Part shown: positions 7,583 through 15,684 of the stretch, one piece after another | Layout: each line of letters opens with the position of its first letter | Position numbering within the stretch: the stretch's first letter is position 1 | NCBI GenBank assembly: GCA_003249025.1 | Contig: QBMH01000023.1 | Coordinates: 1 to 36,901, forward strand | Source: Leptolyngbya sp. | GTDB lineage: Bacteria > Cyanobacteriota > Cyanobacteriia > Leptolyngbyales > Leptolyngbyaceae | Length of the DNA: 36,901 nucleotides | Direction of reading: 5' to 3' | Notes under the pieces: generated by a model | What the model was told of the DNA's origin: nothing | The model's database searches: none | The model's input: only the letters and a program-made list of their open reading frames with translations | Program-made: the position numbers and the translations under genes

Positions 7583-7679
7583 AATTATGCGGGTGTGGCT
7601 CAGTGGTAGAGCGCAACCTTGCCAAGGTTGATGTCACGAGTTCGAATCTCGTCACCCGCTTTTAACCGCATAATTTTTT
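7583..7679 (+). terminator. inverted repeat enclosing the tRNA, followed by T-run
   Basis: AATTATGCGG (7583-7592, including the first four tRNA bases) is perfectly complementary to CCGCATAATT (7666-7675), which runs into a T-tract ending at 7679. The leader AATTAT and trailer ATAATT could extend the acceptor stem in the precursor, and the T-run can serve as the termination point. Confidence 0.5.
7589..7660 (+). tRNA. tRNA-Gly (anticodon GCC)
   Basis: A 72-nt cloverleaf is readable. The acceptor stem GCGGGTG (7589-7595) pairs with CACCCGC (7653-7659), the D arm contains GGCTCAGTGGTAGAGC, the anticodon stem CAACC/GGTTG encloses TTGCCAA with anticodon GCC at 7621-7623, and the T arm contains GTTCGAATC. 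The discriminator is T7660. CCA is not encoded, so the 3' end must be added after processing. Confidence 0.97.
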
Positions 7680-7923
7680 ACTGAAAGCTCACTATAAGTC
7701 GATAGCTTCACACTATTAGGCAAAAGCGATCGCGGGTTTATCTAGACACTGACGACTTAAAAGCTAGAGTGGTAAGATTCCAATAATTCAGTAAGCATTA
7801 TATTTATAAGTAAGCTAAAGCAAATCTTAATTTTTGATTGGCAAATAGAAACACTGAATCACTAAACCTTGCTCAAACGGATGGGTAGCCATTCTTAGCT
7901 AAAAAAAAGCAATTTCAGTCCCG

Positions 7924-8340
7924 GTGCTGCCTGTGCAACCGCAAAAATCCCAGAAGATTGATTTCAACCAAGAATATCCTTGTCCTTGTCGGCGTAAGGG
8001 GCAACTAAACCCGATCGCTCTGACAGAAGCCTTTGGGTGCAATCGCTGTCAGCAAATTTTTGTGGTGGATGAAAGTGGGCAATTGTTAGAACAATTAGCT
8101 AGCAGCTATCCCTACAAAAAAGCATGGCGATGGAATGGGCATCAATGGAATGTAGCCAACCCTAATTTTCGAGATAACTACTTGCCGATCGCCCTAGGCA
8201 TTGTCTTCATCATGCTGGTGATCTGGCTACCATTGGCACTGAATGCCAAGCCAACCTCACACAACGCTGTTCTGGTGATTGGTATTATGCTGCTGGCACT
8301 CCTTCCAGCCTTAATGGTCTTACTGGCATATAGACGGTAA
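7924..8340 (+). CDS. zinc-ribbon membrane protein, unknown function
   Basis: 138-aa protein with GTG start at 7924 (another GTG at 7933 is possible). The N-terminal half contains two cysteine pairs, CPC at C20/C22 and CNRC at C39/C42, forming a likely zinc ribbon. The C-terminal half has two membrane helices (about 88-106 and 114-135) and ends in YRR. It lies 4 bp upstream of the proA-like gene, so the two are almost certainly cotranscribed and translationally coupled. I do not recognise a characterised family. The 263 bp before it, after the tRNA, hold nothing convincing. Confidence 0.65.
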   Translation: MLPVQPQKSQKIDFNQEYPCPCRRKGQLNPIALTEAFGCNRCQQIFVVDESGQLLEQLASSYPYKKAWRWNGHQWNVANPNFRDNYLPIALGIVFIMLVIWLPLALNAKPTSHNAVLVIGIMLLALLPALMVLLAYRR

Positions 8341-8344
8341 CCCA

Positions 8345-9610
8345 ATGACGACGGATTTTCTTGGTCTCACTTCTGATCCGATCGCTGCCGTACAAGCTGC
8401 ACATCGGGCTTCTATCCATCTAGCCACCACCAGAGGGGTTCTGCGTAGTCAAGCGGTTTATGCCATGGCAGAAGCCCTAAAACAGGCGCAAAATGACATT
8501 CTTGAAGCCAACACTTTAGATCTAGAAGCAAGCCGAGAAATGGCAGTGCCTGATCTGATTTTAGAATGGCTAAAACTGACCCCTGAACGTCTGCAAACTG
8601 CGGTTCAACTGCTCAAGCGTCTGAGTGAGCTACCTGACCCCATCGGGCGCGTTATGGATGCGGCATACCAAATTGATCACTGCCAAATCTATTCGCAATT
8701 GATGCCTTTAGGCGTAATTGCCATGATTTACGAAGCGTTTCCAGAGTTGGCAGCAGTGGCGGCGGGTTTGTGCATCAAAACGGGCAATAGTTTGGTTTTG
8801 AAGGGCAGCGGAGAAGCGAGCCATTCTAATGCTGCGATCGCCCAAGCGCTATGGTCAGCAATTGAGAAAGTCGGCTTACCAGAGGGGTGCCTTCAAGCCA
8901 TAGCATCCGACCACAGCACCTCAGTAAGAGATCTGATTGTTCAGGATCAATATTTAAATCTGATTATTCCCTATGGTCGTCCTAGCTTGGTACAGCAGAT
9001 TGTGCGACAGGCAACGGCTCCCGTCTTGAAATCTGCTATGGGCAACTGTTATTTATATTGGTCGCCTTCTGGCGGGTTAGAAGCGGTTCGCTGGATGATT
9101 TTGGACAGTCACCAAAGCGAACCTGACCCCGTGAATGCGATCGAGAAAGTTCTGATTCACCCTAGCCAAAATCCCTCTTCGCTGCTGATGTTGTGGGATA
9201 GTCTGCGGGAGAAGGGTTTTGAGGTACGTGGAGATGCCGCCTTATCAGCCGAGTTTCCTGAGTTACGGCTGGCAGAAGAAGGAGAATGGCGGCAAGCCTA
9301 TTTGGCGAAGGTGATTGCTTTTAAGCTCGTTGCCAGTTTGGATGAGGCGATCGCTTGGATCAACTTAAACAGCAGTGGACATGCCGATTGTTTAGTCACC
9401 GAATCCTATCCAGAAAGTCGCCAATTTGCTCTAGGCATTAACAGCGCCTCTACCTACATCAATGCGTCACCCCGGTTTTCTCGCAATCCTAAACGCGGAG
9501 ACTCTATTTTTCTGGGCATGTCTAACCAAAAAGGACACCGCCGCGGTCCTATTAGCCTAGAGACACTCACGACGGTGAAGCACATTATTCAAGGGATCGG
9601 ACAATTCTGA
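8345..9610 (+). CDS. ProA-like glutamate-5-semialdehyde dehydrogenase paralog lacking the catalytic Cys
   Basis: 421-aa aldehyde-dehydrogenase-fold protein aligning end to end with gamma-glutamyl phosphate reductase (ProA), which makes glutamate semialdehyde for proline. Recognisable blocks are PLGVIAMIYEAFPE (121-134), LCIKTGNSLVLKGSGEA, LNLIIPYGRPSLV, the TAPVLKSAMGNC loop and the C-terminal INASPRF and RRGPISLETLTT. In true ProA the nucleophilic Cys sits in a VCNALE-type motif; here it reads PVNAIEKVLIH with Val263 at that position. Activity as a reductase is therefore doubtful. It may be a diverged second copy, since cyanobacteria can carry more than one ProA-like gene. It is coupled to the upstream zinc-ribbon membrane protein, which hints at a non-metabolic or scaffolding role. 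No proB is nearby. Confidence 0.8.
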   Translation: MTTDFLGLTSDPIAAVQAAHRASIHLATTRGVLRSQAVYAMAEALKQAQNDILEANTLDLEASREMAVPDLILEWLKLTPERLQTAVQLLKRLSELPDPIGRVMDAAYQIDHCQIYSQLMPLGVIAMIYEAFPELAAVAAGLCIKTGNSLVLKGSGEASHSNAAIAQALWSAIEKVGLPEGCLQAIASDHSTSVRDLIVQDQYLNLIIPYGRPSLVQQIVRQATAPVLKSAMGNCYLYWSPSGGLEAVRWMILDSHQSEPDPVNAIEKVLIHPSQNPSSLLMLWDSLREKGFEVRGDAALSAEFPELRLAEEGEWRQAYLAKVIAFKLVASLDEAIAWINLNSSGHADCLVTESYPESRQFALGINSASTYINASPRFSRNPKRGDSIFLGMSNQKGHRRGPISLETLTTVKHIIQGIGQF

Positions 9611-9744
9611 ATCCTACAGTTGTAGATTGAGTTAAAGCAGCTTTTGTTGCCAGAGTGGAGTCTGAAATCTCTGGGCAATGGTCTAAATAGGTTGCTGCAC
9701 ACTTAAAACGCGGCAGAGACGCACCCAAGAAACGCCCAAGAATC

Positions 9745-9798
9745 GGTAGAGACGCGATCGCATAATGTTTCCGCATGAATTAATTTCGTGTCTCTACC
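9745..9798. repeat. MITE-like dispersed inverted repeat
   Basis: GGTAGAGACGCGA (9745-9757) and TCGTGTCTCTACC (9786-9798) are inverted arms with one mismatch around a 28-nt centre that includes HIP1. A partial copy of the arm, GGCAGAGACGC, lies just upstream near 9713. GTAGAGACGCG palindromes are scattered in many cyanobacterial genomes (recalled, not searched). The element sits between two convergent genes. Confidence 0.55.
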
Positions 9799-9819
9799 AG
9801 CAGATCTAGAACAATAGCC

Positions 9820-9847
9820 AAACCCGGCACCCGAAACCCGGCACCTG
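9820..9847. repeat. 14-bp tandem repeat, two copies
   Basis: AAACCCGGCACCCG (9820-9833) is followed directly by AAACCCGGCACCTG (9834-9847), one difference. It lies just after the desC stop on the minus strand. A related sequence occurs at 14419-14455. Confidence 0.6.
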
Positions 9848-9852
9848 AGAGG

Positions 9853-10671
9853 TTAATCTTTGCCTACCAACTTAACCTTACTTGCCAAGCCTATCGCCTG
9901 TAAGAATTGAATGGTCATCCAAGTCATATCAATTTCCCACCACTGCAACCCATGACGAGCCGAATGTTGATAGGCATGATGGTTGTTGTGCCAGCCTTCA
10001 CCATAAGTTAGTAGGGCGACCCACCAGCAATTGCGGGAGTTGTCATTAGATTCATGACTTTGATAGCCAAACATATGAGTGGCGCTGTTCACTAGCCAAG
10101 TGCAATGAAACACCGCGATTAGACGGACAAAAACGCCCCATACCACGAATGGCCACCCCCCGATTGCATAAAGCACCACTGCCAACGCAATCTGAAGCGG
10201 AATAAAGTACTTATTAAAAAACTGATAGACCGGATCATCATTGATATCTTTCGTGAACCGAGGCACTTGATCACGCATCGGAATATCAAATAGCATCCAG
10301 CCCATATGGCTCCACCAAAAGCCGCGCTTCGAGTCATGTGGATCTTGGTCTTGATCGGAATGGAGATGGTGAAAACGATGCATTCCGACCCATTCAGTCA
10401 CACCCCCCTGGCAGGATAAAGTGCCACATAAAACTAGGAAATATTCAATCAATTTAGGCGTTTGGAAGCTGCGGTGGGTGACGAGGCGATGAAAGCCCAG
10501 GGTAATTCCTAAGCCACCAGTAACCCAATGTAGGAGGATCGCGACTCCTACGGCTGCCCAGCTAAAGTTACTCGGTAATAAGGCAAAAAGCGCACCACCA
10601 TGCACAATCACCATAAATAAAACTACCGGCAAATCTAATTTGAGTGGTTTGTTTGAAGTTGCAACAGTCAT
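9853..10671 (-). CDS. desC: acyl-lipid delta-9 desaturase (DesC type)
   Basis: Membrane di-iron desaturase of 272 aa that introduces the first double bond into acyl chains of membrane glycerolipids, with ferredoxin as electron donor in cyanobacteria. The three histidine boxes are intact: HRLVTH (61-66), HRFHH (98-102) and HNNHH (228-232). The surrounding segments EWVGMHRFHHLHSD, DPHDSKRGFWWSHMGWML and TYGEGWHNNHHAY are diagnostic of the delta-9 acyl-CoA/acyl-lipid group. Hydrophobic helices lie at about 13-32, 37-57, 155-172 and 176-195. Specificity for position 9 is assigned by family resemblance. Cold regulation is common for such genes, but no element is recognisable here. Confidence 0.9.
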   Translation of the reverse strand: MTVATSNKPLKLDLPVVLFMVIVHGGALFALLPSNFSWAAVGVAILLHWVTGGLGITLGFHRLVTHRSFQTPKLIEYFLVLCGTLSCQGGVTEWVGMHRFHHLHSDQDQDPHDSKRGFWWSHMGWMLFDIPMRDQVPRFTKDINDDPVYQFFNKYFIPLQIALAVVLYAIGGWPFVVWGVFVRLIAVFHCTWLVNSATHMFGYQSHESNDNSRNCWWVALLTYGEGWHNNHHAYQHSARHGLQWWEIDMTWMTIQFLQAIGLASKVKLVGKD

Positions 10672-10810
10672 GCATTCGTCCCAAATGAGAAGTACAATGC
10701 CAAATTGGCGCGAAACTAGACGCTCGTTCTAGAGATCTCATCGCGGAGATGGGTAGATTAGCTACCGCAAGACAAGGCGTTGAGAATTATGTTGGAGAAG
10801 CAAGCGGAAA

Positions 10811-12040
10811 ATGAACAGCCCCATTCTTTTAAAGGAAGCGGAACAAGCACTATCCCTGATTTTTTCTGGTATTGACATACAGGTCAAGAAAAATCTAAAA
10901 CGCTTGCTGGAAGCCTTTCGCCAACACCGAGTTGGCACCCACCATTTTTCTGGGGTGACAGGATATGGGCATAGCGATTTAGGCAGGGAAGTATTGGATC
11001 GAGTGTTTGCTCAAGTTATGGGGGCAGAGGCGGCTGCGGTACGGGTTCAATTTGTGTCTGGGACGCACGCGATCGCCTGTGCGCTGTATGGCGTTCTTCG
11101 TCCAGGAGACGAAATGCTTGCCGTGGCGGGTGCCCCTTATGACACGTTGGAGGAAGTGATTGGTCTACGGGGGCATCAGCAGGGTTCCTTAGCAGAGTTT
11201 GGGATTCACTATCGCCAGTTATATCTCACAGCAACAGGCGAGATTGACTGGAAAGCACTAGCTCATGCTATCAAATCAGAGACGCGCCTGGTATTGATTC
11301 AGCGATCATGTGGATATTCTTGGCGATCGAGTTTGGCGATCGCGGATATTGAAAAAATCGTTCAAATCGTTAAGCAGCAGAACCCAAACACGGTTTGCTT
11401 TGTAGATAACTGCTATGGCGAGTTTATTGAATCGTGCGAACCTACGAGCGTGGGTGCAGATTTGATGGCAGGGTCACTTATTAAAAATCCGGGTGGCACG
11501 ATTGTCACCGCAGGCGGCTATGTTGCGGGACGAGCAGATCTAGTAGAAATGGCAACCTGTCGGCTGACGGCTCCGGGGATTGGCAGTTCGGGCGGTGCCA
11601 CCTTTGACCAAAATCGACTGTTGTTTCAAGGGCTGTTTCTCGCCCCGCAAATGGTGGGAGAAGCGATGAAGGGCAATCATTTAACCGCTTATGTGTTTGA
11701 CCAGTTGGGGTATCCAGTCAACCCGTTGCCCATGGCTCCTCGCCGGGATGTGATCCAAGCCGTCCAATTGGGTTCAAAAGATAAACTAATTGCTTTTTGC
11801 CGTGCGGTTCAGCAACAGTCGCCGATTGGCTCCTATCTCGACCCGGTGCCAGCCCCAATGCCGGGTTACGCAAGCGAATTAGTTATGGCAGGCGGCACGT
11901 TTATTGATGGCAGCACCTCTGAGCTTTCAGCAGATGGACCCTTGCGAGAACCCTACACGGTTTTTTGCCAAGGAGGAACCCACTGGACTCATGTTTCAAT
12001 CGCCTTGGAAGCTGCCATTGACGCGATCGCTGATATCTAA
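10811..12040 (+). CDS. PLP-dependent methionine gamma-lyase / aluminium-resistance family protein
   Basis: 409-aa cytosolic fold-type I PLP enzyme. The family is annotated as aluminium-resistance protein or methionine gamma-lyase-related. The N-terminal HHFSGVTGYGHSDLGRE and QFVSGTHAIACALYG segments form the cofactor pocket, VDNCYGEF supplies the Asp that contacts the pyridine nitrogen, and GSLIKNPGGTIV holds the Schiff-base lysine K225. The C-terminal GGTHWTHVSIALE is also conserved. The substrate is probably a sulfur amino acid, but that is inferred from the family name only. The gene is transcribed away from desC (139-bp gap) and ends 6 bp from the convergent low-complexity protein gene. 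Confidence 0.88.
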   Translation: MNSPILLKEAEQALSLIFSGIDIQVKKNLKRLLEAFRQHRVGTHHFSGVTGYGHSDLGREVLDRVFAQVMGAEAAAVRVQFVSGTHAIACALYGVLRPGDEMLAVAGAPYDTLEEVIGLRGHQQGSLAEFGIHYRQLYLTATGEIDWKALAHAIKSETRLVLIQRSCGYSWRSSLAIADIEKIVQIVKQQNPNTVCFVDNCYGEFIESCEPTSVGADLMAGSLIKNPGGTIVTAGGYVAGRADLVEMATCRLTAPGIGSSGGATFDQNRLLFQGLFLAPQMVGEAMKGNHLTAYVFDQLGYPVNPLPMAPRRDVIQAVQLGSKDKLIAFCRAVQQQSPIGSYLDPVPAPMPGYASELVMAGGTFIDGSTSELSADGPLREPYTVFCQGGTHWTHVSIALEAAIDAIADI

Positions 12041-12046
12041 CTAGCT

Positions 12047-12904
12047 TTAGCTTTCAGACTTCGCAGATTCAGGTGCCTTTATCTTCTTGATAGGGGCAGC
12101 AGGACCTTTCACTACAGGAGCGCCTCCCAGTTCTGGAACCTGCGCAACGGGTTCCGATACGGCTTCAGCAATCGTTTCAAGCGGAGCTTCTTCAGTCGGC
12201 GCGATCGCTGCATCAGCCGTAGGCTCAGCCGGAATGGAAGTAGCTTCTGCCACAGGAGCCATATCTTCTGAAACGGATTCAACAGGTTCAGATACGACTT
12301 CAGCCGGTTCTTCAGATGCAATTGCAGGCTCAGCAACTTCTACTTCAGCAGCAGCTTTTGCCGCTTCTGCCTCAGCTTCAGCAGTTTCTAAGGCTTCTGC
12401 CTCAGCTTTTGCAGCCGCTTCCTCAGCCGCCGCTTTTGCTTCCGCTTCAGCGGCTTCCGCTTCAGCCTTTGCAGCCGCTTCTGCCTCAGCTTTGGCGGCA
12501 GCTTCTACAGCAGCGGCTTCTTCAGCTTCAATCTCAGCTTTAGATTTGACTCTGGGTGGTTTGGGTCCTCTCATCAAAGCCACACTGGCAGGAGGTTTGA
12601 ACTCCTCCTTGCGATCGCCCCCTCTGCCACCCTTGCCTTTGCGATCGCGGTCTCTGTCGCGACTCGAACGGTCTTCACCCGAACGATCTTTGTCCCGACT
12701 TGGGCGATCGACGCTTGGACGGTCTACAGTTGGACTGTCCTCACTCGGACGATCTCCAGCCGGACGATCTCCAGCCGGACGATCTTGACTCCGAACTGGA
12801 CGTGGACGATCTTCCCGCTGTCCAGACGGCTGGACCGGTAAATTCTCTCCTTCTGAGGCAACCTTTTCTACGCGCTCAGATTTCTTGATTGGACGTTCTA
12901 CCAT
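12047..12904 (-). CDS. low-complexity charged/Ala-rich protein, conserved cyanobacterial type
   Basis: 285-aa hydrophilic protein without signal or membrane segment. Residues 1-20 start MVERPIKKSERVEKVASEG. Residues about 30-100 are an Arg/Asp/Pro/Ser region with tandem DRPAGDRP and DRPSxDRP units, then RDRDRDRKGKGGRGGDR. A short conserved-looking core, PPASVALMRGPKPPRVKSK, sits near 103-121. Residues about 122-195 are an AEAEAAAK-type Ala/Glu/Lys helix, and the rest is acidic and Pro/Glu rich. The MRGPKP motif recalls small unannotated cyanobacterial proteins (from memory). The DNA carries a matching 15-bp tandem repeat at about 12758-12790. The RG/RD part suggests nucleic-acid contact, unproven. 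A large antisense reading frame here is a composition artefact. Confidence 0.7.
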   Translation of the reverse strand: MVERPIKKSERVEKVASEGENLPVQPSGQREDRPRPVRSQDRPAGDRPAGDRPSEDSPTVDRPSVDRPSRDKDRSGEDRSSRDRDRDRKGKGGRGGDRKEEFKPPASVALMRGPKPPRVKSKAEIEAEEAAAVEAAAKAEAEAAAKAEAEAAEAEAKAAAEEAAAKAEAEALETAEAEAEAAKAAAEVEVAEPAIASEEPAEVVSEPVESVSEDMAPVAEATSIPAEPTADAAIAPTEEAPLETIAEAVSEPVAQVPELGGAPVVKGPAAPIKKIKAPESAKSES

Positions 12905-12964
12905 TATTAAATTCTGTTAATGCATCTGTATCCTACCGTGTTCAGTGAGCGAATAGCACACCGA

Positions 12965-14266
12965 TCACCCCTGTTCCAAACGGCGTTGCCATTCAGCATC
13001 AATCTTGTCGGTCTGCTCAATTTCCTGCTCAATCAAATCTTGTTCCGTGGTATACGCCAAGTTATCCGTGCCAACAATGGTTTCCGCCGCGAACTGCTGA
13101 GCATAAAGTATTTTTTTCTGCAAATCTTGATCGGCTTCATTCAGGAAAACTGCTCGATCTTGTCGCGATTGATTCCGACTTTCTACTTTGCGGTTGCGCC
13201 ACTGAATCCAAAAATAGCGTAAAAGCGGAATTGCCAAAAACGCTGATCCGTAGCCCAACAAAACCCAAAAAATCGCCTGCACAAAAGCAACTAAACCGCC
13301 CATTTGAGCCGCAACAACGCCTCCTGCTAGAAGGTTTCCTAAAGCTAGGGCACCCACCAAATTTAGCGACCCTAGCCCGATCGCCAGCGCAATCTGTCCA
13401 CCGCTTGCCTGACTAAATCGCCAGGGTAACTCTCTTAAATAAGCTGCAATGGGCTGTAAACGCTGCTCGATCGCGCTCGTTTGTAATTCAGGAAAATGGT
13501 AGACCAAGCCTCCTTCTGGGCTAACTTCGGGTCTTCCATTAAAACGCGTTAACACAGGCAACATATACTCTTCGTACTCACGCGCATAGCCTTGCCCCAC
13601 CTCATCCAGGTAGGGTGCCAACTGCTCGGCAACGACTGCGCCCTTTTGGTTACGAATGGTAGTGGCGATCGATTTCCAGCGGTGGTCTTCCAAATCTGCA
13701 TTGGGGTTGCCATCCCCAAACAAAAACGAAAATATTGCTTCTAAAAAATTGAGTTCAGACTTTTCTCCACCTGAACTAGGACGCTGCGTCGCACGACGGC
13801 TAGAGTAATCAGGATAAAAGATCCACCAAATATCAGGACCAAACCCTATAGATGGCATTCCAATCCTGTTATCAGAATCATTATCGCTATTACTCGCCGC
13901 ACTCAGTGAAATTGTAATCAGCAAAATTGACAGGAAAATTAGCAGAATAGAAGCAACCAGCAAAATGCCAAAAGAGATCCGAATTAGATAGAACAGAATC
14001 CGCCAGATCTTTTCCCACCATTCCCTAAGCTGAAGTCGAAAATATTTATTTCGCAAGATTGAGCGAAACTCTTGAGGAAAGAGATACACCACATCGCCAG
14101 ACTCAGCGACCTGAAGATGCCCATTGACTTGCGATGCCAGCGCCAACAAGCCTTGCTCTGCTACTGCCACCTTTAGACCCGCTTGAGCTGCCACATCACC
14201 CACGGTGACGCGGTAGTCCAATCGTTCTACGGCTTGCATAATGTCTGGGTTTGGAGTCATGGACAT
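12965..14266 (-). CDS. conserved membrane protein, unknown function
   Basis: 433 aa. The N-terminal 75 residues look like a winged-helix-like or small soluble domain (AVERLDYRVTVGDVAAQAGL...YLFPQEFRSIL). Membrane helices follow at about 88-122, then a soluble middle part with a second copy of the same theme (RFNGRPEVSPEGGLVYHFPELQTSA), then a helical pair at about 290-355 and a charged coiled C-terminus. The repeated VVYLFP/LVYHFP segments suggest an internal duplication. I believe homologues occur in plant chloroplasts (Arabidopsis At5g03900-like), which I could not check. It lies 60 bp upstream of the low-complexity gene on the same strand and may be cotranscribed with it. Confidence 0.65.
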   Translation of the reverse strand: MSMTPNPDIMQAVERLDYRVTVGDVAAQAGLKVAVAEQGLLALASQVNGHLQVAESGDVVYLFPQEFRSILRNKYFRLQLREWWEKIWRILFYLIRISFGILLVASILLIFLSILLITISLSAASNSDNDSDNRIGMPSIGFGPDIWWIFYPDYSSRRATQRPSSGGEKSELNFLEAIFSFLFGDGNPNADLEDHRWKSIATTIRNQKGAVVAEQLAPYLDEVGQGYAREYEEYMLPVLTRFNGRPEVSPEGGLVYHFPELQTSAIEQRLQPIAAYLRELPWRFSQASGGQIALAIGLGSLNLVGALALGNLLAGGVVAAQMGGLVAFVQAIFWVLLGYGSAFLAIPLLRYFWIQWRNRKVESRNQSRQDRAVFLNEADQDLQKKILYAQQFAAETIVGTDNLAYTTEQDLIEQEIEQTDKIDAEWQRRLEQG

Positions 14267-14570
14267 CGTTCCACTGCTTTGCTTGAGACGGTGATCTTGA
14301 TAATCTATCTACAGTATAGAAAGTCTGTATAAGGCTGGGGAGGGAGAGAAAACCGTCTTGGCGATGCAGGAGTTAAAGTCTAGGACTAAGAAAAAGCGAT
14401 GCCTTGCCTTTCCAATCCCTAACACCTGATTCCTGATACCCGAAACCTGACACCCTTCTTAATGCTTTTTGTCTATTCGTTGTCCCCAGCAGAACGTTAA
14501 ACTAGAAAGCGTTTCGCGATCGCCCATCATTACGATCAGCAGATTAGCCGACCTTACTCTCTTTTGCCAT
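14267..14570. other. divergent intergenic region with degenerate tandem repeat
   Basis: Between the membrane protein gene and ycf3. At 14419-14455 there are spaced copies of an AACACCTGAT / GATACCCGAAACCTGACACC motif, related to the 14-mer at 9820. Both promoters should lie here, but none is clear. A reading-frame extension from 14469 into ycf3 has no support. Confidence 0.5.
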
Positions 14571-15092
14571 ATGCCTAGAACTCAACGTAACGACAACTTC
14601 ATCGACAAAAGCTTTACGGTCATGGCAGACCTAATTCTGAAGCTACTGCCTGCAACCCGCAAGGAAAAGATAGCTTTTGCCTATTATCGGGATGGCATGT
14701 CAGCCCAAGCGGATGGAGAGTATGCTGAGGCGCTTGAAAACTATCAGGAAGCCCTCAAATTGGAGGAAGACGACAACGATCGCAGCTATATTCTTTATAA
14801 TATCGGGTTGATTCATGCCAGTAACGGCGAACATGACCGAGCGCTAGATTACTACTTTCAATCGATCGAGATTAATCCTCGAATGCCCCAAACATTGAAT
14901 AACGTTGCGGTTATCTTTCACTACAAAGGTGAGCGGGCAGAAGAAGAAGGGAAAGAAGAAGAAGCAGAAGAATGGTTTGATCAAGCTGCTGACTACTGGA
15001 AACGCGCCATCCGCAACGCTCCGAACAACTATATTGAAGCCCAAAACTGGATGAAGATTACAGGGAGATCACAAATTGACGTGTTCTTTTAA
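14571..15092 (+). CDS. ycf3: photosystem I assembly protein Ycf3
   Basis: Ycf3 is a thylakoid-associated TPR chaperone that brings PSI subunits together. Translation from ATG 14571 gives 173 aa, the usual length, starting [20 protein letters not shown]; the longer in-frame start at 14469 adds residues absent from the family. TPR units are visible at about 35-68 ([20 protein letters not shown]), 72-105 ([20 protein letters not shown]) and 120-153 (the [13 protein letters not shown] repeat, preceded by an acidic insertion). The C-terminus is [14 protein letters not shown]. The gene is followed by a pyrimidine-rich tandem repeat and gatC. Confidence 0.97.
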   Translation: MPRTQRNDNFIDKSFTVMADLILKLLPATRKEKIAFAYYRDGMSAQADGEYAEALENYQEALKLEEDDNDRSYILYNIGLIHASNGEHDRALDYYFQSIEINPRMPQTLNNVAVIFHYKGERAEEEGKEEEAEEWFDQAADYWKRAIRNAPNNYIEAQNWMKITGRSQIDVFF

Positions 15093-15133
15093 GCGTGTTT
15101 TTTGAGAGGTAGGAGATAGAAATTAGCAAAACT

Positions 15134-15177
15134 CTTTCCTATTTCCCTATTCCCTATTTCCCTATTCCCTAATTTCC
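15134..15177 (+). repeat. heptad-based short tandem repeat
   Basis: Units of TTCCCTA with 7/8-nt spacing; the core is two exact copies of ATTTCCCTATTCCCT (15141-15155 and 15156-15170) with degenerate flanks. It resembles the short tandemly repeated repetitive (STRR) sequences of cyanobacteria. It ends just 10 bp before the gatC start. Confidence 0.65.
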
Positions 15178-15186
15178 TTCTAACCC

Positions 15187-15477
15187 ATGATAGATCGCGA
15201 ACAAGTTCGGAAAGTTGCCCACCTAGCTCGATTAGAGTTATCGACGGCTGAAGAAGAAATGTTTACAACGCAGTTGAACGGCATTTTGGATTATTTTGAG
15301 CAGTTAAGTGAACTGGATGTAACCAATATTGAGCCAACCTTTCGAGCGATCGATGCCAGTAACATCACCCGTCAAGATGTGTTAGAAACCCACGGCGATC
15401 GCGAGGCAATTTTGGAGAGCGCCCCCGATCGCAGCGGTGAATTCTTCAAAGTCCCTCAAATTATCGCCACTGATTAG
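15187..15477 (+). CDS. gatC: Asp-tRNA(Asn)/Glu-tRNA(Gln) amidotransferase subunit C
   Basis: 96-aa small subunit of the GatCAB complex, which amidates misacylated Glu-tRNA(Gln) (and Asp-tRNA(Asn)) where the direct synthetase is missing. GatC wraps around GatA and joins it to GatB. Family features are the start [19 protein letters not shown], the middle [21 protein letters not shown] and the late [23 protein letters not shown]. Length and order are normal. No gatA or gatB is in the window, so the complex is encoded at scattered loci, as is common in cyanobacteria. Confidence 0.96.
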   Translation: MIDREQVRKVAHLARLELSTAEEEMFTTQLNGILDYFEQLSELDVTNIEPTFRAIDASNITRQDVLETHGDREAILESAPDRSGEFFKVPQIIATD

Positions 15478-15684
15478 AAAAGAATCGCCAAGAAAACCGA
15501 GATTATTAACTTTTTGACTTCAAAATCTAAGCTCTATTTCCTAAATCTTTACAAACCTTGGCTATCAGTGTCCCAGGAATTTAAAAAGACTCGCTAAGAT
15601 CCAGAAACAATCGCTTGGTTCTTCCCATTGAGAAGATGACCGTGGTGTGGAACTGCCTTTGCCTACCCCTGATTAAATCTGGTA

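Noticed and set aside
7541-7679. tRNA locus as an integration site of a mobile element
   Set aside because: Flanking arms are inverted, not direct repeats, and no integrase or phage gene is near.
12340-12540. Possible CRISPR-like or satellite repeat array
   Set aside because: The repeats encode the Ala/Glu/Lys helix of a protein, vary in length and have no equal-sized unique spacers.
12087-12788. 233-codon open frame, Ala/Ser-rich, on the plus strand
   Set aside because: It is the complement of the repetitive Ala/Glu-coding gene on the minus strand; its amino acid content is a shadow of that composition and no start signal supports it.
14469-14570. N-terminal extension of Ycf3
   Set aside because: The family starts with [13 protein letters not shown] at 14571 and the added residues have no conservation that I recognise.
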